Positions 1 through 10,434 of a stretch of DNA of 64,000 nucleotides are shown here, piece after piece (the stretch's first letter is position 1; every line of letters starts with the position of its first letter). Location: the NCBI RefSeq assembly GCF_001316265.1, contig NZ_BBDN01000002.1, positions 173,145 through 237,144 on the forward strand. Reading direction: 5' to 3'. The notes below the pieces were generated by a model. The model saw nothing but the letters and a program-made list of their open reading frames with translations, was not told the origin of the DNA and did no database searches. Position numbers and translations under genes: made by a program. The stretch is from Vulcanisaeta sp. JCM 16159. GTDB taxonomy: Archaea; Thermoproteota; Thermoprotei; Thermoproteales; Thermocladiaceae.

Positions 1-459
1 GAGAGGCTTTGGCAGGAGTTTAGGGCGTTTAGGGAGGAGCAGGGGAGGTTCAATAGGTGGATGTTGAGTGCCTTGGTTGAGATTAGGGATTCGCTTGGTG
101 GTGCCTATGAGTATTACACGGCTCATTGGATCGAGAGGTGGCTTGAGGTTAGGGGCATTAACTGTGATGTTAGGGTAAACGTGACGATCCCGGTGGATGG
201 TTCCAGGGAAATAGATGCCATTTGTTATGATCCATTGGTTATTGGCGAGGCAACCATTAAGGTTTTCTCCATTGATGAGGCTGAGAGGGAGGTAGGGAAG
301 CTCCTTGAGAACGCCAGGGCCGCGGAGAAATTCTTCAATAGGAGGGTTTACGCCCTAGTACTTGCTGTGGAGACCGCGCCTGAGCAGGTCGCGGAGTACC
401 TAAGGCGTAGGGCCAGTGAGTTGGGCATAGTGTTGGTTCTCGGCAGGGAATACTCATGA
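1..459 (+). CDS. C-terminal part of a PD-(D/E)XK nuclease-like protein (5' end outside window)
   Basis: The frame is open from the first base, so this is the end of a longer gene. The first ~20 residues are charged and helical, probably the tail of a coiled coil. The following ~130 residues resemble the archaeal DUF3782/COG5493 type of restriction-endonuclease fold: a REIDAI strand carrying an acidic residue, then VIGEATIKV, close to the usual GExK strand, then alternating helices and strands. The lysine of the canonical ExK is displaced, so activity is uncertain. Such proteins are common in Thermoproteales and Sulfolobales and have no established role. Family assignment is by pattern only. 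Confidence 0.6.
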   Translation, partial: ERLWQEFRAFREEQGRFNRWMLSALVEIRDSLGGAYEYYTAHWIERWLEVRGINCDVRVNVTIPVDGSREIDAICYDPLVIGEATIKVFSIDEAEREVGKLLENARAAEKFFNRRVYALVLAVETAPEQVAEYLRRRASELGIVLVLGREYS

Positions 460-529
460 TCGAGCCCTCAGCCCATACTTAAGTCAGTCAATCTAAATAA
501 GTAAAGATGGCAAATACCAAGGATTATTA

Positions 530-1030
530 ATGGTTCGGGTTGGTGATATTGAATTGGTCGTTAGGGATTGCTTGGGTAGTATCGGTGTCTCCGCTAGTAA
601 TTGTGAGTTTGGTGTTTATGATTGTAGGAGCATTAATGTTCATGGGGCTGGCGCTTACATCTTCTTCGATGACTCCGGGGTTTATTACGTGGGTGAGGCT
701 GATGATGTGGCCCGTAGGTTACTACAGGAGCATTGCCGAGCCAATATAGGTAATTCCGAGGGTGTTGTTAGGTTCCTAATGCATTACCTCGATGAGGTCT
801 GCGCCAATAGTGGTGAATGGATTAGGCTTGATGCCGCGGGTAGGGAGGAATTCGTTAAGGAAATTCTGAGAGAGGAAATCAGTAGTTTAAGGATATACGT
901 GGTCACGTGCAAGGGGCTAAGTGATGAGAAGCAAGGTAATAGGAGGGTTAGGAATAGGGTTAGGAAAAGGCTTGAGGATTGTCTTAGGGGTGGGCTGAGG
1001 CCAATGTTGAATTCGATTGGTGTCTCGTGA
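530..1030 (+). CDS. GIY-YIG domain-like protein
   Basis: The 166-residue intact frame starts at an ATG. Residues ~40-65 hold GAYIFF and then GVYYVGEADDVARRL, which fits the two-strand GIY...YIG core and the following RR(L) helix of GIY-YIG nucleases. The rest is helical and basic towards the C-terminus (several RNR/RKR clusters), consistent with nucleic-acid contact. A downstream catalytic glutamate could be among the EEF/REE residues around 105-115 but I cannot assign it. No partner gene is obvious; the neighbour upstream is a nuclease-like gene on the same strand, 70 bp away. Function in repair, restriction or mobility is open. Confidence 0.6.
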   Translation: MVRVGDIELVVRDCLGSIGVSASNCEFGVYDCRSINVHGAGAYIFFDDSGVYYVGEADDVARRLLQEHCRANIGNSEGVVRFLMHYLDEVCANSGEWIRLDAAGREEFVKEILREEISSLRIYVVTCKGLSDEKQGNRRVRNRVRKRLEDCLRGGLRPMLNSIGVS

Positions 1031-1100
1031 ATTGTGTTAAATATTAGGTTTTGGTTTGTTGTTTAGGGTTTTCATCAGTTCTTATTATTTTTGAGGATAA

Positions 1101-1110
1101 TGCTTTTAAA
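1101..1110 (+). promoter_or_regulatory. TATA box
   Basis: The run tgcttttaaa lies 37-46 nt before the ATG at 1147. An archaeal start about 26 nt downstream would fall near 1132, giving a short leader. An earlier ATG at 1131 hits a stop after eight codons, which supports 1147 as the start. Confidence 0.55.
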
Positions 1111-1146
1111 TCCGTGAATTAATCATTAAAATGGTGCTCTTTACAT

Positions 1147-2472
1147 ATGCTCAGTAGGTCCCTGGTTATAGCCTTGGTTGTTGTGGTTGTAGTAGTTGTT
1201 GCGGCTGTGGTGGCACTTATGGTGTATAAACCAGGTTTAATGGGTGTTTCGTCTTCGCCTGGTTCTACGACTACGGTAAAGCCGGAGACCGCGCTTGCTA
1301 GTATGAGGGAGTTGGGTGTTGGTCAATATACCGTTAATTATTCAGCAAGTGTTAATATGCTTATGTATTATCAGGAGTATGGTTCTGGCACCAATGTTTC
1401 AATTGCGGTTACTACGCCGAATATTGAGATTTCCTACCTGAATAATAGTGGTTCATATGAGCTCTATATTGCTGGGCCCGTCTCCGTGAATATTACGTCT
1501 CCGTCGTACTCCAGTGCCAGCATTACGTTTAAGTTGCCGCTGGTTGTTGCTATTACGTATAATGCGACTACGGTGTGTATGATACTTGGTCAGCAATTAA
1601 TTAATTCCATTAGTTCCCTCTCTGGTGGTTCTGCGGTAATGCCGTCGAACTATACATCGGTGGTTTCCTGTAGCCCAGTGACGCAGCAGGGGGGTGTTGT
1701 TAATACTACAAGTCCCGTCACGAATTTTGTAAACGATATCTATAATAACCTGACCTACGTGGGTACCGAAACCTGGAATGGGCAGAATGCTTATTGTTTC
1801 GCCACAAAAATGCCCGTAAGTATTCCGTTGAATGAGTCGTTAGCATCATCCTTATCACCTGGTGCCTCAATGAACATGGAACTTTACATAAATAGGATGT
1901 GCGTGCTGAATAATGGATTAACTACATTATTTCAGGGTTCAATAAACATAACCATTGTCTCAAGCGCGTCCTTTGGGGAAATGGACTTTAATATCAATGC
2001 CAACCTATTGAATTATGAAATGTCGTTTGACAATGCGGCGTTCCAGGGCCTATTAACGAGCCCATACATAGTTAGTTCATCCTCATCAGAAGCATCCACC
2101 ACGTCCACATTACAATTTCAGTTGATATCATTGACCGGCGTTAATAGCGGTCAGGCGCAATTAACATTTCTTATGAATAATCCATCAAACGCTAGCATCG
2201 GCATCAACGGCTTCACGTTAGGTGATCTATCATGCGTGTTCTCAAGCCCAATACAAATACCTGCCGGTGCTTCAGATGTTCAAATAATGATAACGTTACC
2301 CATATCAAATGGTTACCTCAACGCGTCTGGCGTTTCTGTAACTTATAATGGGCAATCAATGCAGGCAATATGCACTGGACAGCAAATGGTTCAAGTAGGC
2401 GTGGTATACGACGGATACCTAACAACAGTAAATGGGCAGACGTACCCATTCGCAGTGACAGCAAGCCCATAG
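1147..2472 (+). CDS. Membrane-anchored extracellular protein, unknown function
   Basis: This intact 441-residue protein begins with a long valine/alanine helix (residues ~5-27) after a short basic start, so it is an N-terminally anchored or signal-peptide-bearing exported protein. A Ser/Thr/Pro-rich stalk follows (about residues 35-50). The body is rich in Ser, Thr, Asn, Tyr and Val with many N-x-S/T sites, typical of archaeal surface glycoproteins, and has a few Cys that may form disulfides. I recognise no domain. It could be a substrate-binding or S-layer-associated protein. It is transcribed alone from the TATA box near 1105. Confidence 0.7.
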   Translation: MLSRSLVIALVVVVVVVVAAVVALMVYKPGLMGVSSSPGSTTTVKPETALASMRELGVGQYTVNYSASVNMLMYYQEYGSGTNVSIAVTTPNIEISYLNNSGSYELYIAGPVSVNITSPSYSSASITFKLPLVVAITYNATTVCMILGQQLINSISSLSGGSAVMPSNYTSVVSCSPVTQQGGVVNTTSPVTNFVNDIYNNLTYVGTETWNGQNAYCFATKMPVSIPLNESLASSLSPGASMNMELYINRMCVLNNGLTTLFQGSINITIVSSASFGEMDFNINANLLNYEMSFDNAAFQGLLTSPYIVSSSSSEASTTSTLQFQLISLTGVNSGQAQLTFLMNNPSNASIGINGFTLGDLSCVFSSPIQIPAGASDVQIMITLPISNGYLNASGVSVTYNGQSMQAICTGQQMVQVGVVYDGYLTTVNGQTYPFAVTASP

Positions 2473-2567
2473 TATTTAGTCGGTGCCTTGGTATTTTCTA
2501 TTAAAAACAACGTTTTATTACATTTATGGTATTGTTAATTTCAATCTATTTTAATTATAAAGACAAT

Positions 2568-2584
2568 GTTTAAATATTTATTTT
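2568..2584 (+). promoter_or_regulatory. TATA-rich promoter element
   Basis: The run tttaaatatttattttaa is centred about 30-40 nt before the ATG at 2613. The spacing fits a leaderless or nearly leaderless transcript starting at that ATG rather than at the TTG at 2604. Confidence 0.5.
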
Positions 2585-2612
2585 AACCATAGTATTAAGG
2601 TAGTTGGTTCTC

Positions 2613-3305
2613 ATGCTGTCTGCTCAGTCATTAGGGATGAGTAAGGCAGATGTTGTGGAATTGGATAATATGTTCCGTAAAGCTATTAGTACGTTATTCC
2701 AGCATGTCACGAATTTGATTAACACGATTAGGGATTGCCGGGGTAATGAGTGCGTTGATTTAGTAAATGAAGAGATTAATAATCTAAGGGCTGATGCTCA
2801 ATACTTAGTGAGTGAGGTTAGGAGGGGTCAATTGACGTTTGTTGTTGATTTCGCGAGGGCTATGTATGAGGTCTTTCAGTACCTGGCTAGGTTTGGCCTG
2901 CTTAATACTGAGTATAAGGAGTTTCTTAAGAAGGTCGTGATTGAAGGTGGTGAGATTATTACGGATTTAAATAGAATTCAAATATTATTTATAAACACAG
3001 GTAGGATACTCACGCACGCAGCTTGCATGGCGCGCTATAGAGGCGTATCTAGAGTTGGTAATTACATACTTGATAAGGCATTACTCCTACTCGGCATGGC
3101 AATGGATGAGGCATTGCTTGGTGATGTCGAGAGGGCCATGTATTTATTAGCTTCCTCGTTTCTCGTATTTTATGGTAAGGAGGGTGAGGCAGAAAATGTG
3201 TTGGTTAAGGCTGGTTATGGTTATGAGCAATTAGATAGATTTCTAAATTCCTGCGCTTCATTTGCTACATTGTATGAGCTTGGTATCAGGTTTACGGAAA
3301 AGTGA
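2613..3305 (+). CDS. Helical protein of unknown function
   Basis: About 230 residues, intact, and predominantly alpha-helical by eye (regular hydrophobic spacing, few Gly/Pro). I chose the ATG at 2613 over an in-frame TTG nine bases earlier because of the promoter spacing. A CRGNEC pair near residue 45 and several single Cys occur but form no known motif. It ends 20 bp before a PIN-domain gene, so the two may be co-transcribed; an antitoxin or partner role for the nuclease is possible but is only inference, and the protein is longer than usual VapB antitoxins. Confidence 0.6.
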   Translation: MLSAQSLGMSKADVVELDNMFRKAISTLFQHVTNLINTIRDCRGNECVDLVNEEINNLRADAQYLVSEVRRGQLTFVVDFARAMYEVFQYLARFGLLNTEYKEFLKKVVIEGGEIITDLNRIQILFINTGRILTHAACMARYRGVSRVGNYILDKALLLLGMAMDEALLGDVERAMYLLASSFLVFYGKEGEAENVLVKAGYGYEQLDRFLNSCASFATLYELGIRFTEK

Positions 3306-3324
3306 TTACCCGTAGGGAGGTACG

Positions 3325-3956
3325 ATGTATTTAGTGGATACGAATATCCTTATTGATTATTATCAGTGCTTTCACATGATTAGTTACCGTAATAGCGTTG
3401 AAGATAGTATAAAGCAAGCCAAGTATTGTAAATCATTAAGAGACCTATTGGTTAGCGCCGAAAGATTATTAATGAGTGACTTAAGTATGGGTGAGTTTAT
3501 GCTTAAGCTTATTGACAAGTTTGTGGAATCGTTAACACCACCGCCTAAAGAATTGGGTAATAGAAATTTAGTGGAGTTCGCTGACGAACTTGTGAAGAGG
3601 CTAATCAATAATCTAGGTATATCAGTAGTCAATACTAATGGCGAGGTATTGAACGACGCATACGAAGTGTCTCGTATAGTAAATGAAAAATAAATACAAA
3701 ATCCCGTAGTAAAGATTCACGTAAGAGAGAATTAAGAAAGCTTGGTAGAGATGTCATTAATATAATTCATGCTTATAAAAATAATGTATCATTATTAACT
3801 AAGGATTCTAACTTAGTTAACTTATTAGAGACGCTTGATTTTGCTAACTGTTCAATATCAAAGTTTAAAGGGTTAGATGCAAAGTGGTGCAAAGTACTAA
3901 TTAAGATAAATGATAAGATTTTGCAATTTGAATTAATTCTTATATTCCAATATTAA
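3325..3956 (+). CDS. PIN-domain nuclease (VapC-like), frame broken near 3690
   Basis: The start MYLVDTNILIDYY is the first strand of a PIN domain with its metal-binding Asp. The first frame stops at 3691 right after an A5 run; the +1 frame continues without pause and carries GRDVINIIHAY and then LLTKDSNL, the usual second half with the conserved acidic pair. The rejoined protein is ~210 residues, a little long for VapC because of an insert around residues 65-100. PIN proteins cleave RNA, often as toxins. A GGAGG Shine-Dalgarno lies 6 nt before the ATG, and the helical gene just upstream could be its partner. Confidence 0.65.
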
Positions 3957-4002
3957 TCTCATAATATATTTTAATGCCGTAAGTAAGCGAATACGACGAT
4001 CA

Positions 4003-4802
4003 TTACTTATCGCTGCTTACGTATGTTACTGTGAAGCTTGATCCGTCAGGCGTTAATGTGCTTGGTTGTGCCAGGACCTTCCCGTTGTACGCAGTCATCA
4101 CTATTTCTACGGTTGATGGGTAATTTCCGAAGGCAGCAGTGCTACCGCCCACGGTTGCGTAACACGTGCCCATTACATTCGTGTAGTCCTGCCCGAAGTA
4201 CGCAGTTCCGAAGTTTGCCAGTGCCGTTAATTGCCCATTAACGGTGGGCCTCTCCAGTATGCACTCGGCCGATGAGAGTAGTGCCCCACTTACGCTGCCC
4301 GTCACCGTGTATGCTTCGTTCCTTGTCAGGTCCTTAATGGTTATTTGGAATGAGTTGCCCCCTACGTATGTCACGTTTACGTATATCACGTCGCCGGGCT
4401 TGACCGTGAATCCGCTTATCTCGACGGAGGGTGATGGGTAAAATTCGTACCACGACCAATACATGGGCTTACCACCGCTGCATTCTACGGCTATTCCTGC
4501 CTGCTCCACTGTGCTGTCGTTGTATCCGTCTAGTCCTGCCCAGAGCGCTACGTAGGTTGTTTGTTTGGTGCAGGTCACGATGGTACGATGAATGAGCCCG
4601 CGACACTGGTCACAGTGCCCTCCCGTGCGGGTATTACGTAGCCAGCCCAGTTTAGGCTGTAGACTGTTGATACGTAGTCAGTGCCATGCCTAATCATTGG
4701 GTGCATCGTGGGTGTTGCCGCAAGTATGTGGGCTGTGATTATTGATGTGACAGCTATTAATGTGAGTGTTGTGAGTATGGGTATTAGTTTGTTCCTGGTC
4801 AT
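4003..4802 (-). CDS. Glutamic endopeptidase, peptidase family G1 (eqolisin-like), frame broken near 4580
   Basis: G1 peptidases are acid-stable secreted endopeptidases with a Gln/Glu catalytic pair. An N-terminal signal/anchor helix is followed by NWAGYVI and GSFIVPS, then ALWAGLDGYNDSTVEQAG, which carries the catalytic Gln, WSWYEFYPSPS, and SAECILERPT with the catalytic Glu. The two halves lie in different frames: one missing G in a GG pair would restore PSVTC exactly as in the family. I start at the ATG at 4802 rather than 4823 because a minus-strand TATA box (4824-4834) places the transcript start near 4803. The ~266-residue size fits. An extracellular role in an acidic habitat is likely. 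Confidence 0.8.
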
Positions 4803-4823
4803 TAGCTGACTAGTAATGGTCAT

Positions 4824-4834
4824 CCCTTAAAAGT
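4824..4834 (-). promoter_or_regulatory. TATA box of the G1 peptidase gene
   Basis: The minus strand reads acttttaaggg here, centred ~26 nt before the ATG at 4802, giving a leaderless transcript. This decides the start codon in favour of 4802. Confidence 0.55.
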
Positions 4835-4888
4835 ATTACCTTGGACAGGTTTAACTCATTGAATAAGTATTATTGTTATCGCATTATT

Positions 4889-5331
4889 TTACATACTTTG
4901 TCTCAGGAAATCCAGGGCCTTGGCAGGGTGTTCCTCCGGCTTGACCCTCCTAATCACCTTGGCCACCTTGCCTCCGGGTTTATTATGAATGTGACCCTCT
5001 CCGCGGTCCCCGTGGGCCTTAGCACTCCGTATGCCTGCGATACGCGTTTCTCGCTGTCGCTTAGTAGTTTGAATTTCACGCCGTACTTTTCCGCAAACTT
5101 CCTCTGGGTGCTTACGGAGTCTGTGCTTATGCCTAGGACTACGACGCCCAGCTTCTCGAATTCATCCCAGAGCCTGGTGAATTCCTGGGTTTCCTTCGTG
5201 CAGCCGCTGGTGAAGGCCTTTGGGAAGAAGTAGAGCACTACCCACCTGCCCCTGTAGTTCGATAGCCTTATTGTCTCTCCATCGTGGCTTTGTAGTTCGA
5301 AGTCGGGAGCCTCCTCGCCCTCGTTGACCAT
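4889..5331 (-). CDS. bcp: Peroxiredoxin, BCP/PrxQ type, frame broken near 4963
   Basis: This thiol peroxidase reduces hydrogen peroxide and alkyl peroxides in the cytoplasm. Visible features are GEEAPDFEL, then VVLYFFPKAFTSGCTKE with the peroxidatic Cys, and TERVTFIINPE. Only one Cys is present near the active site, so it would act as a 1-Cys enzyme or use an external thiol. The first frame ends shortly after NPE; the next frame continues GKVAKVIRRVKPEEH to the stop at 4889, so one G is missing in the GAGGC stretch. The rejoined length (~147 aa) matches the family. The ATG at 5331 is preferred over a TTG one codon earlier. Confidence 0.85.
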
Positions 5332-5409
5332 CAAGTCAACACTGCGATTAGGCTTTTCTATGTTTGGTTTGAATTAAATTAATATAACTGGTCCCAGGTA
5401 CTTAATCAC

Positions 5410-5928
5410 ATGAGTTCGCTTAGGGGCTACTTGATGGAGGTTGCCTGTGAGTATGAGAGGGTACTGAGCATGTATAGGGTATTGATGAACCTAGGCACTG
5501 CGTGTGATTCGAGTGAGTACGTGGGCATTATCGAGGCGGCGCTTATTGAGTCCATACTTGCTCATTCCCGTAGTTTGATTCAGTTCTTCAAGATTGTTAG
5601 GGGTAGGAGGTATAAGGACGTAATCTACTACCTGCCATACCTAAAACGCGGGAGTGCCAGGGAGTTTAGGCGCAGGGTCAAGGAGTGCCCTGGATATGAG
5701 GATGCCCAGAGGATCATTAGGGATGTTAATAAGTATGTACTTCACCTTACGAGGGAGACTGTTGAGCCTGGTGATAGGGCCTCTGTGGGTAGGGACGGCG
5801 TTGCGACGGTCATTAGGCTCCTTTGCTGCGTCTTCTCCGTATTTGTTGATTATGTTGATGTTAGGGTGGTTGGTGGTGATGTTGTTGATGTGCTTAGGAG
5901 GCTTAATGGTGATTGCGTTAAGTATTAA
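5410..5928 (+). CDS. Helical protein of unknown function
   Basis: This intact 172-residue protein consists of several amphipathic helices, with RGRRYKD in the middle and a hydrophobic C-terminal stretch around residues 135-155 (IRLLCCVFSVFVDY). It resembles HEPN-like helical bundles in composition, but I see no clear RxxxxH motif. An AT-rich element (aattaatataac) lies ~25 nt upstream of the ATG. It ends 23 bp before the rtcA start, so the two may share a transcript. No function can be given. Confidence 0.55.
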   Translation: MSSLRGYLMEVACEYERVLSMYRVLMNLGTACDSSEYVGIIEAALIESILAHSRSLIQFFKIVRGRRYKDVIYYLPYLKRGSAREFRRRVKECPGYEDAQRIIRDVNKYVLHLTRETVEPGDRASVGRDGVATVIRLLCCVFSVFVDYVDVRVVGGDVVDVLRRLNGDCVKY

Positions 5929-5951
5929 AGTCCTTGTTGGTTGTTTGCGTG

Positions 5952-7001
<1,050 letters not shown>

Positions 7002-7047
7002 TTACTTTGGTTATTTTTAATAGGCGCATCGTTGATTTACCTGGTTA

Positions 7048-8281
7048 ATGGGTCTAGGTACTGGATATAGGGGTGGCGTTTCGCTATCAGTTCTAATTGG
7101 TTTGGGTACTTTCCTAGATGGCTATGATCTACTCAATATTAGCGTTGTATTACCCTTCCTAGCTCGTTTAATGCACCTGGGCCCGGAGATGCAGGGGTTG
7201 CTTGGTACGTTCACGTACATAGGCGGTGTATTCGGTGCCCTGGTCTTTGGCGTATTCAGTGACCTTAGGGGCAGGAGGGTTGCGCTACTGAGTGACATTA
7301 TCTTCTTCCTAATTAGCTCCCTCATTTCCGCATTTGTCGCATCCCCAGGGCAGCTTTTGGTGCTTAGGTTCCTGGTTGGTTTTGGCATTGGCGCCGATAT
7401 AGTGTCTGGGCCAGCCCTACTGTCTGAGGAGTCACCAGCGTCGAGGAGGGGCTTCCTACTGGGGCTTTCATTAATAATGATGCCGCTTGGCGGTTTAATC
7501 AGTGCCTTGCTGGCCTACCTACTTTTTTGCCGTGGGTTTACCACCAAGTGTCCTCTGGAGGATCATCCTTGGCGCTGGTGCCGTGCCCGCGGCCATAGTA
7601 ATACTACTCAGGAGTAGGTTGCCGGAGTCATCAAGGTGGTTACTCAGGGGTGCCCCAGGGCGTAGAAGAATATCATTCAAGGAGGTGTGGAAGGGTTACT
7701 GGAGGATGTTCATTTACTCATCGGCTGCCTGGGTTGGTGCAGGTACGACGTCAATATTCACAATATTCACGCCAATGCTCGTGGCTCTCAGGGGCGGCGG
7801 CTACGGCAATATGCTAAATACGGTACTGGCTCTTTGGGTCTTTGCTACGTTGGGCGCCATGCTTGGTTCACTAATGCTTGATAGGGTTGGTAGGAGGGTC
7901 CTACTAATGGCTTCTCTGGTTGGTTTAGGACTTGCATTTTGGTGCGTCGCAGTTACGTATAGGGCTCCAGAGCTTGAGTACTCGCTGTCTTTGGCTATGT
8001 TCCTGACATTCCTAGTGGTTAGTGGTGCGTACACAGTTCAGACAGAGGTCTTTCCGGTGGAGGTTAAGTCCTTCGCCGATGGCGTAGCCTTCTCCCTAAA
8101 TAGGATTGCGAATTTCGTGTTTGGGGCATTAACACCAATCTACCTCCACTTAGGCTCAATAATGCAATACCTCGGCTGGATTGGGGCCTTCGTATTGCTA
8201 ATGGCAGTGACCGCGCTACTCATAGGCATAGAGACTGCCAGGAGGGATCTTGAGGAAATAGAAAGGACAACCAAAAGATAA
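7048..8281 (+). CDS. Major facilitator superfamily transporter, frame broken in a T6 run
   Basis: About 410 residues and 12 predicted membrane helices. GTFLDGYDLLNIS in helix 1, SDLRGRRVALL between helices 2 and 3, and LPESSRWLL and DRVGRRVLL in the second half match the metabolite:H+ symporter / sugar-porter-like branch, whose members move organic acids, sugars or phosphate. The frame changes at the T6 run 7523-7528. A TATA-like tttttaata lies ~26 nt before the ATG, so it is probably leaderless and monocistronic. The substrate cannot be read from sequence. Confidence 0.8.
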
Positions 8282-8342
8282 TTAACGAATAATACCACTT
8301 CGGGTTAATCCTTAATTCCTTAGGCATATCATGAGCTAGGTA

Positions 8343-8816
8343 ATGATATTTATCGAGACCCTGGTCTACGTAGTTAAGGACAACAAGGTCCTACTGATAA
8401 GGAAGAAGCGCGGGCTCGGCGCTGGTTATTACAATGGCATTGGCGGTAAGGTGGAGGAGGGCGAGGACGTGGTCTCGGCCGCGGTTAGAGAGTGTAGGGA
8501 GGAGGTCGGTATCACACCGAAGAACCTGGAGTGGATGGGGTTGCTCGAGTTTTGGAATTACGAGGATGGTAGGGTGGAGTCTGTGCACTTTGTACATGTT
8601 TTCCTTGCCAGGGACTTTGATGGGGTGCCTAGGGAGTCTGATGAGGCTGAACCCATTTGGTTTGGCGTTAATGAGGTTCCTTATGATAACATGTGGAGTG
8701 ATGACGTGATGTGGTTACCAAAGGTCCTGAGCTGTAAAAAGGTCTATGCCAGGTTCGACTTCGACCGCTGGAGACTCATTGGTGGGCAGGTCTTCGAGCT
8801 TGCCAGGAGTGCGTGA
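8343..8816 (+). CDS. NUDIX hydrolase, MutT/MTH1-like
   Basis: This intact 157-residue enzyme has the complete NUDIX box at residues ~35-57 (GGKVEEGEDVV, then REEVGI after the spacing G-x5-E-x7-REUxEExGU). The start TLVYVVKDNKVLLIRKKRGLGAGYYNGIGGK closely resembles MTH1-type 8-oxo-dGTP/2-OH-dATP hydrolases that clean oxidised nucleotides, although the substrate is an inference. It is cytoplasmic. The sequence aggtaatg at the start gives a weak Shine-Dalgarno. It is followed by a gene-poor, decayed stretch. Confidence 0.8.
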   Translation: MIFIETLVYVVKDNKVLLIRKKRGLGAGYYNGIGGKVEEGEDVVSAAVRECREEVGITPKNLEWMGLLEFWNYEDGRVESVHFVHVFLARDFDGVPRESDEAEPIWFGVNEVPYDNMWSDDVMWLPKVLSCKKVYARFDFDRWRLIGGQVFELARSA

Positions 8817-9567
8817 TCAGTCACGCCCTCGCTCCTCACTGCTCGGTCGTGTCACTAATCATCACTAAACACTTAATAGGGACCGGGCTTAATAACCCCT
8901 TGGTGCTGACTCCTTCCAGGACGGATCGGGTGACGAGAAAACCGACCACTGAGCACAAAATATCCAGGTTGATCATGATTTTAAGGAGGAATTGAAGAAT
9001 AAAAACCAAGGCTTTATGCATTTAGAACAAATAATACTAGTCGATTACGGTCTCTTCAACGAGTGCGTATTCGCCAGGTGGTACCAATTCTACAATTATT
9101 CACACGCCTCTCGAAGCATATTATATTAGCGTATGATGGTAACTTAAATGTTATACTGATGTCTTCGATTACTTCGTAAATATTTGCAATCCTTATAAAT
9201 CGTTGTACACGGTCAACTATTGGTAATGCGCATAAACTTTGCCGTATTTGCATAGTATATTCACTAGCATGGAGGAAGAATTATCTATTGATGCTTCAGT
9301 TGTCTTCAAATTGTCCCTTGCCTTCCCATTAGAGTTTCTTGTACTTTTTCATGAAATAATCATAGGCTTTTTCCTGCTGATTAAGGCCCATATTCCATGA
9401 GTCAATGACTTCCATGTATTTCCTAATTCTATCTAAATTTCTCTTCTTAAGATAGCATGAGAATAACGAGTTGCTAGACTTTAATAAGTCTAATTATTAC
9501 ATCAAACTAAAGTACACAGTATGGAGAAACTTTTGCATAACTTACAAAGCTTGGTTCAAGGTTGGCT
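8817..9567. other. Gene-poor 750-bp stretch with coding remnants
   Basis: I find no convincing complete gene here. On the minus strand 9329-9490 reads as a plausible coding tail (KKRNLDRIRKYMEVID, then EKAYDYFMKKYKKL) that is closed upstream by two stops, so it looks like the stump of a lost gene. On the plus strand a short frame beginning near 9275 (MEEELSIDASVVFKL) recalls the start of a PIN domain but runs out quickly. Base composition drops to AT-rich from ~9000. It may be a former toxin-antitoxin or mobile region. Confidence 0.35.
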
Positions 9568-10135
9568 TTACGACTTGAGTAATTTCCTAATGAGTCTGTT
9601 AGCTTCCATCTTGCTTATGTACTTGTAAGGCTCGATGCCGAGTCCTCTTAATAATGCCAACTGCTTCTCGGTGGCGAAGTACCGGCTGAAGGCCTCAACG
9701 AGCTCGGGGTGCTTATCGAGGTACTCAATATACGCCCTCTTACTCAATTCATCAGCCCTCGCATTCCTCTCCCTAGGGACCCACTCGAGCTCGGCACTGA
9801 AGTTTTTTTAGTAGTTCAAGGGCCCTATCGTGCAGGGGCCTTAGGTGTTCAGCACGTACACTATACACACCCATTAACTGCCTAATCACGAGTTGGGAGT
9901 CACCACGTACAGTAATTCTCGAACCACCGAAACCATTGCCCAGCAACCACTCCAGCGCCCTTATTAGGCCCGTGTACTCGGCAACATTGTTCGTGCAGTT
10001 TGGGCTTGGTTCGCAGGCAATGCCGTAATCCTCATGAACTACGTTGCCTTCGTTACCGTAGATCACAAAGCCATAGGTCCCAACGCCACCTGGATTCCTG
10101 GGCTCGCAAGCTCCATCAAAGTAGGCTACTGGCAC
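9568..10135 (-). CDS. rnhA: Ribonuclease HI family protein, frame broken in an A7 run
   Basis: RNase HI cleaves the RNA strand of RNA-DNA hybrids. Visible motifs are AYFDGACEPRNPGG (first Asp), NNVAEYTGLIRALEWL (Glu), VRGDSQLVIRQL (Asp) and, after the frame change, LEWVPRERNARADELS with the last catalytic Asp. The break is in the minus-strand A7 run (9803-9809 on plus). A C-terminal extension of ~65 residues follows the catalytic domain, ending in basic helices, unlike the minimal archaeal enzyme; it may bind substrate. Total ~188 aa. The ATG at 10135 gives the expected N-terminus. Confidence 0.85.
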
Positions 10136-10296
10136 ATCCCTAGGCCATAGTGGGTTCCTTAATAAGTAAAATGCGGTGATTCTGCCTTATCACGTATTTG
10201 CTTTTTATCATTATTTGTTGTTTATGGTTATTGACTTACGGCTGGGCTTTAACCGGAGATATTATTATGATAAGTGGGAGGATTTATTTACGTTAG

Positions 10297-10382
10297 CGGC
10301 CCCGGTGGGATTCGAACCCACGACCTACGGCTCACTCCCTCGCGATAGGAGCCGCCGCTCTATCCTGCTGAGCTACGGGGCC
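10297..10382 (-). tRNA. tRNA-Arg(CCU) with a 13-nt intron
   Basis: On the minus strand the acceptor arms ggccccg/cggggcc, D-stem gctc/gagc, T-arm gtggg-ttcgaat-cccac and anticodon stem gcggc/gccgt all pair. The anticodon loop is interrupted by ucgcgagggagug between positions 37 and 38. The junction folds as a bulge-helix-bulge: cucc/ggag as the four-pair helix, bulges uau and uga, and a gcga tetraloop. The loop reads UCCUA where C-U-C-C-U-A-A is needed, so one C of a CC pair at position 31/32 appears to be missing from the sequence. No CCA is encoded. Confidence 0.85.
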
Positions 10383-10434
10383 GTTGTTTTTGTTTTGCCC
10401 ATGGTTTTTAAGTTTTTGCCCGTGGTTTTGTGGT

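Noticed and set aside
9056..9253. A 65-codon minus-strand frame
   Set aside because: No promoter, ribosome site or family pattern; it lies in the decayed stretch and is counted there as non-coding.
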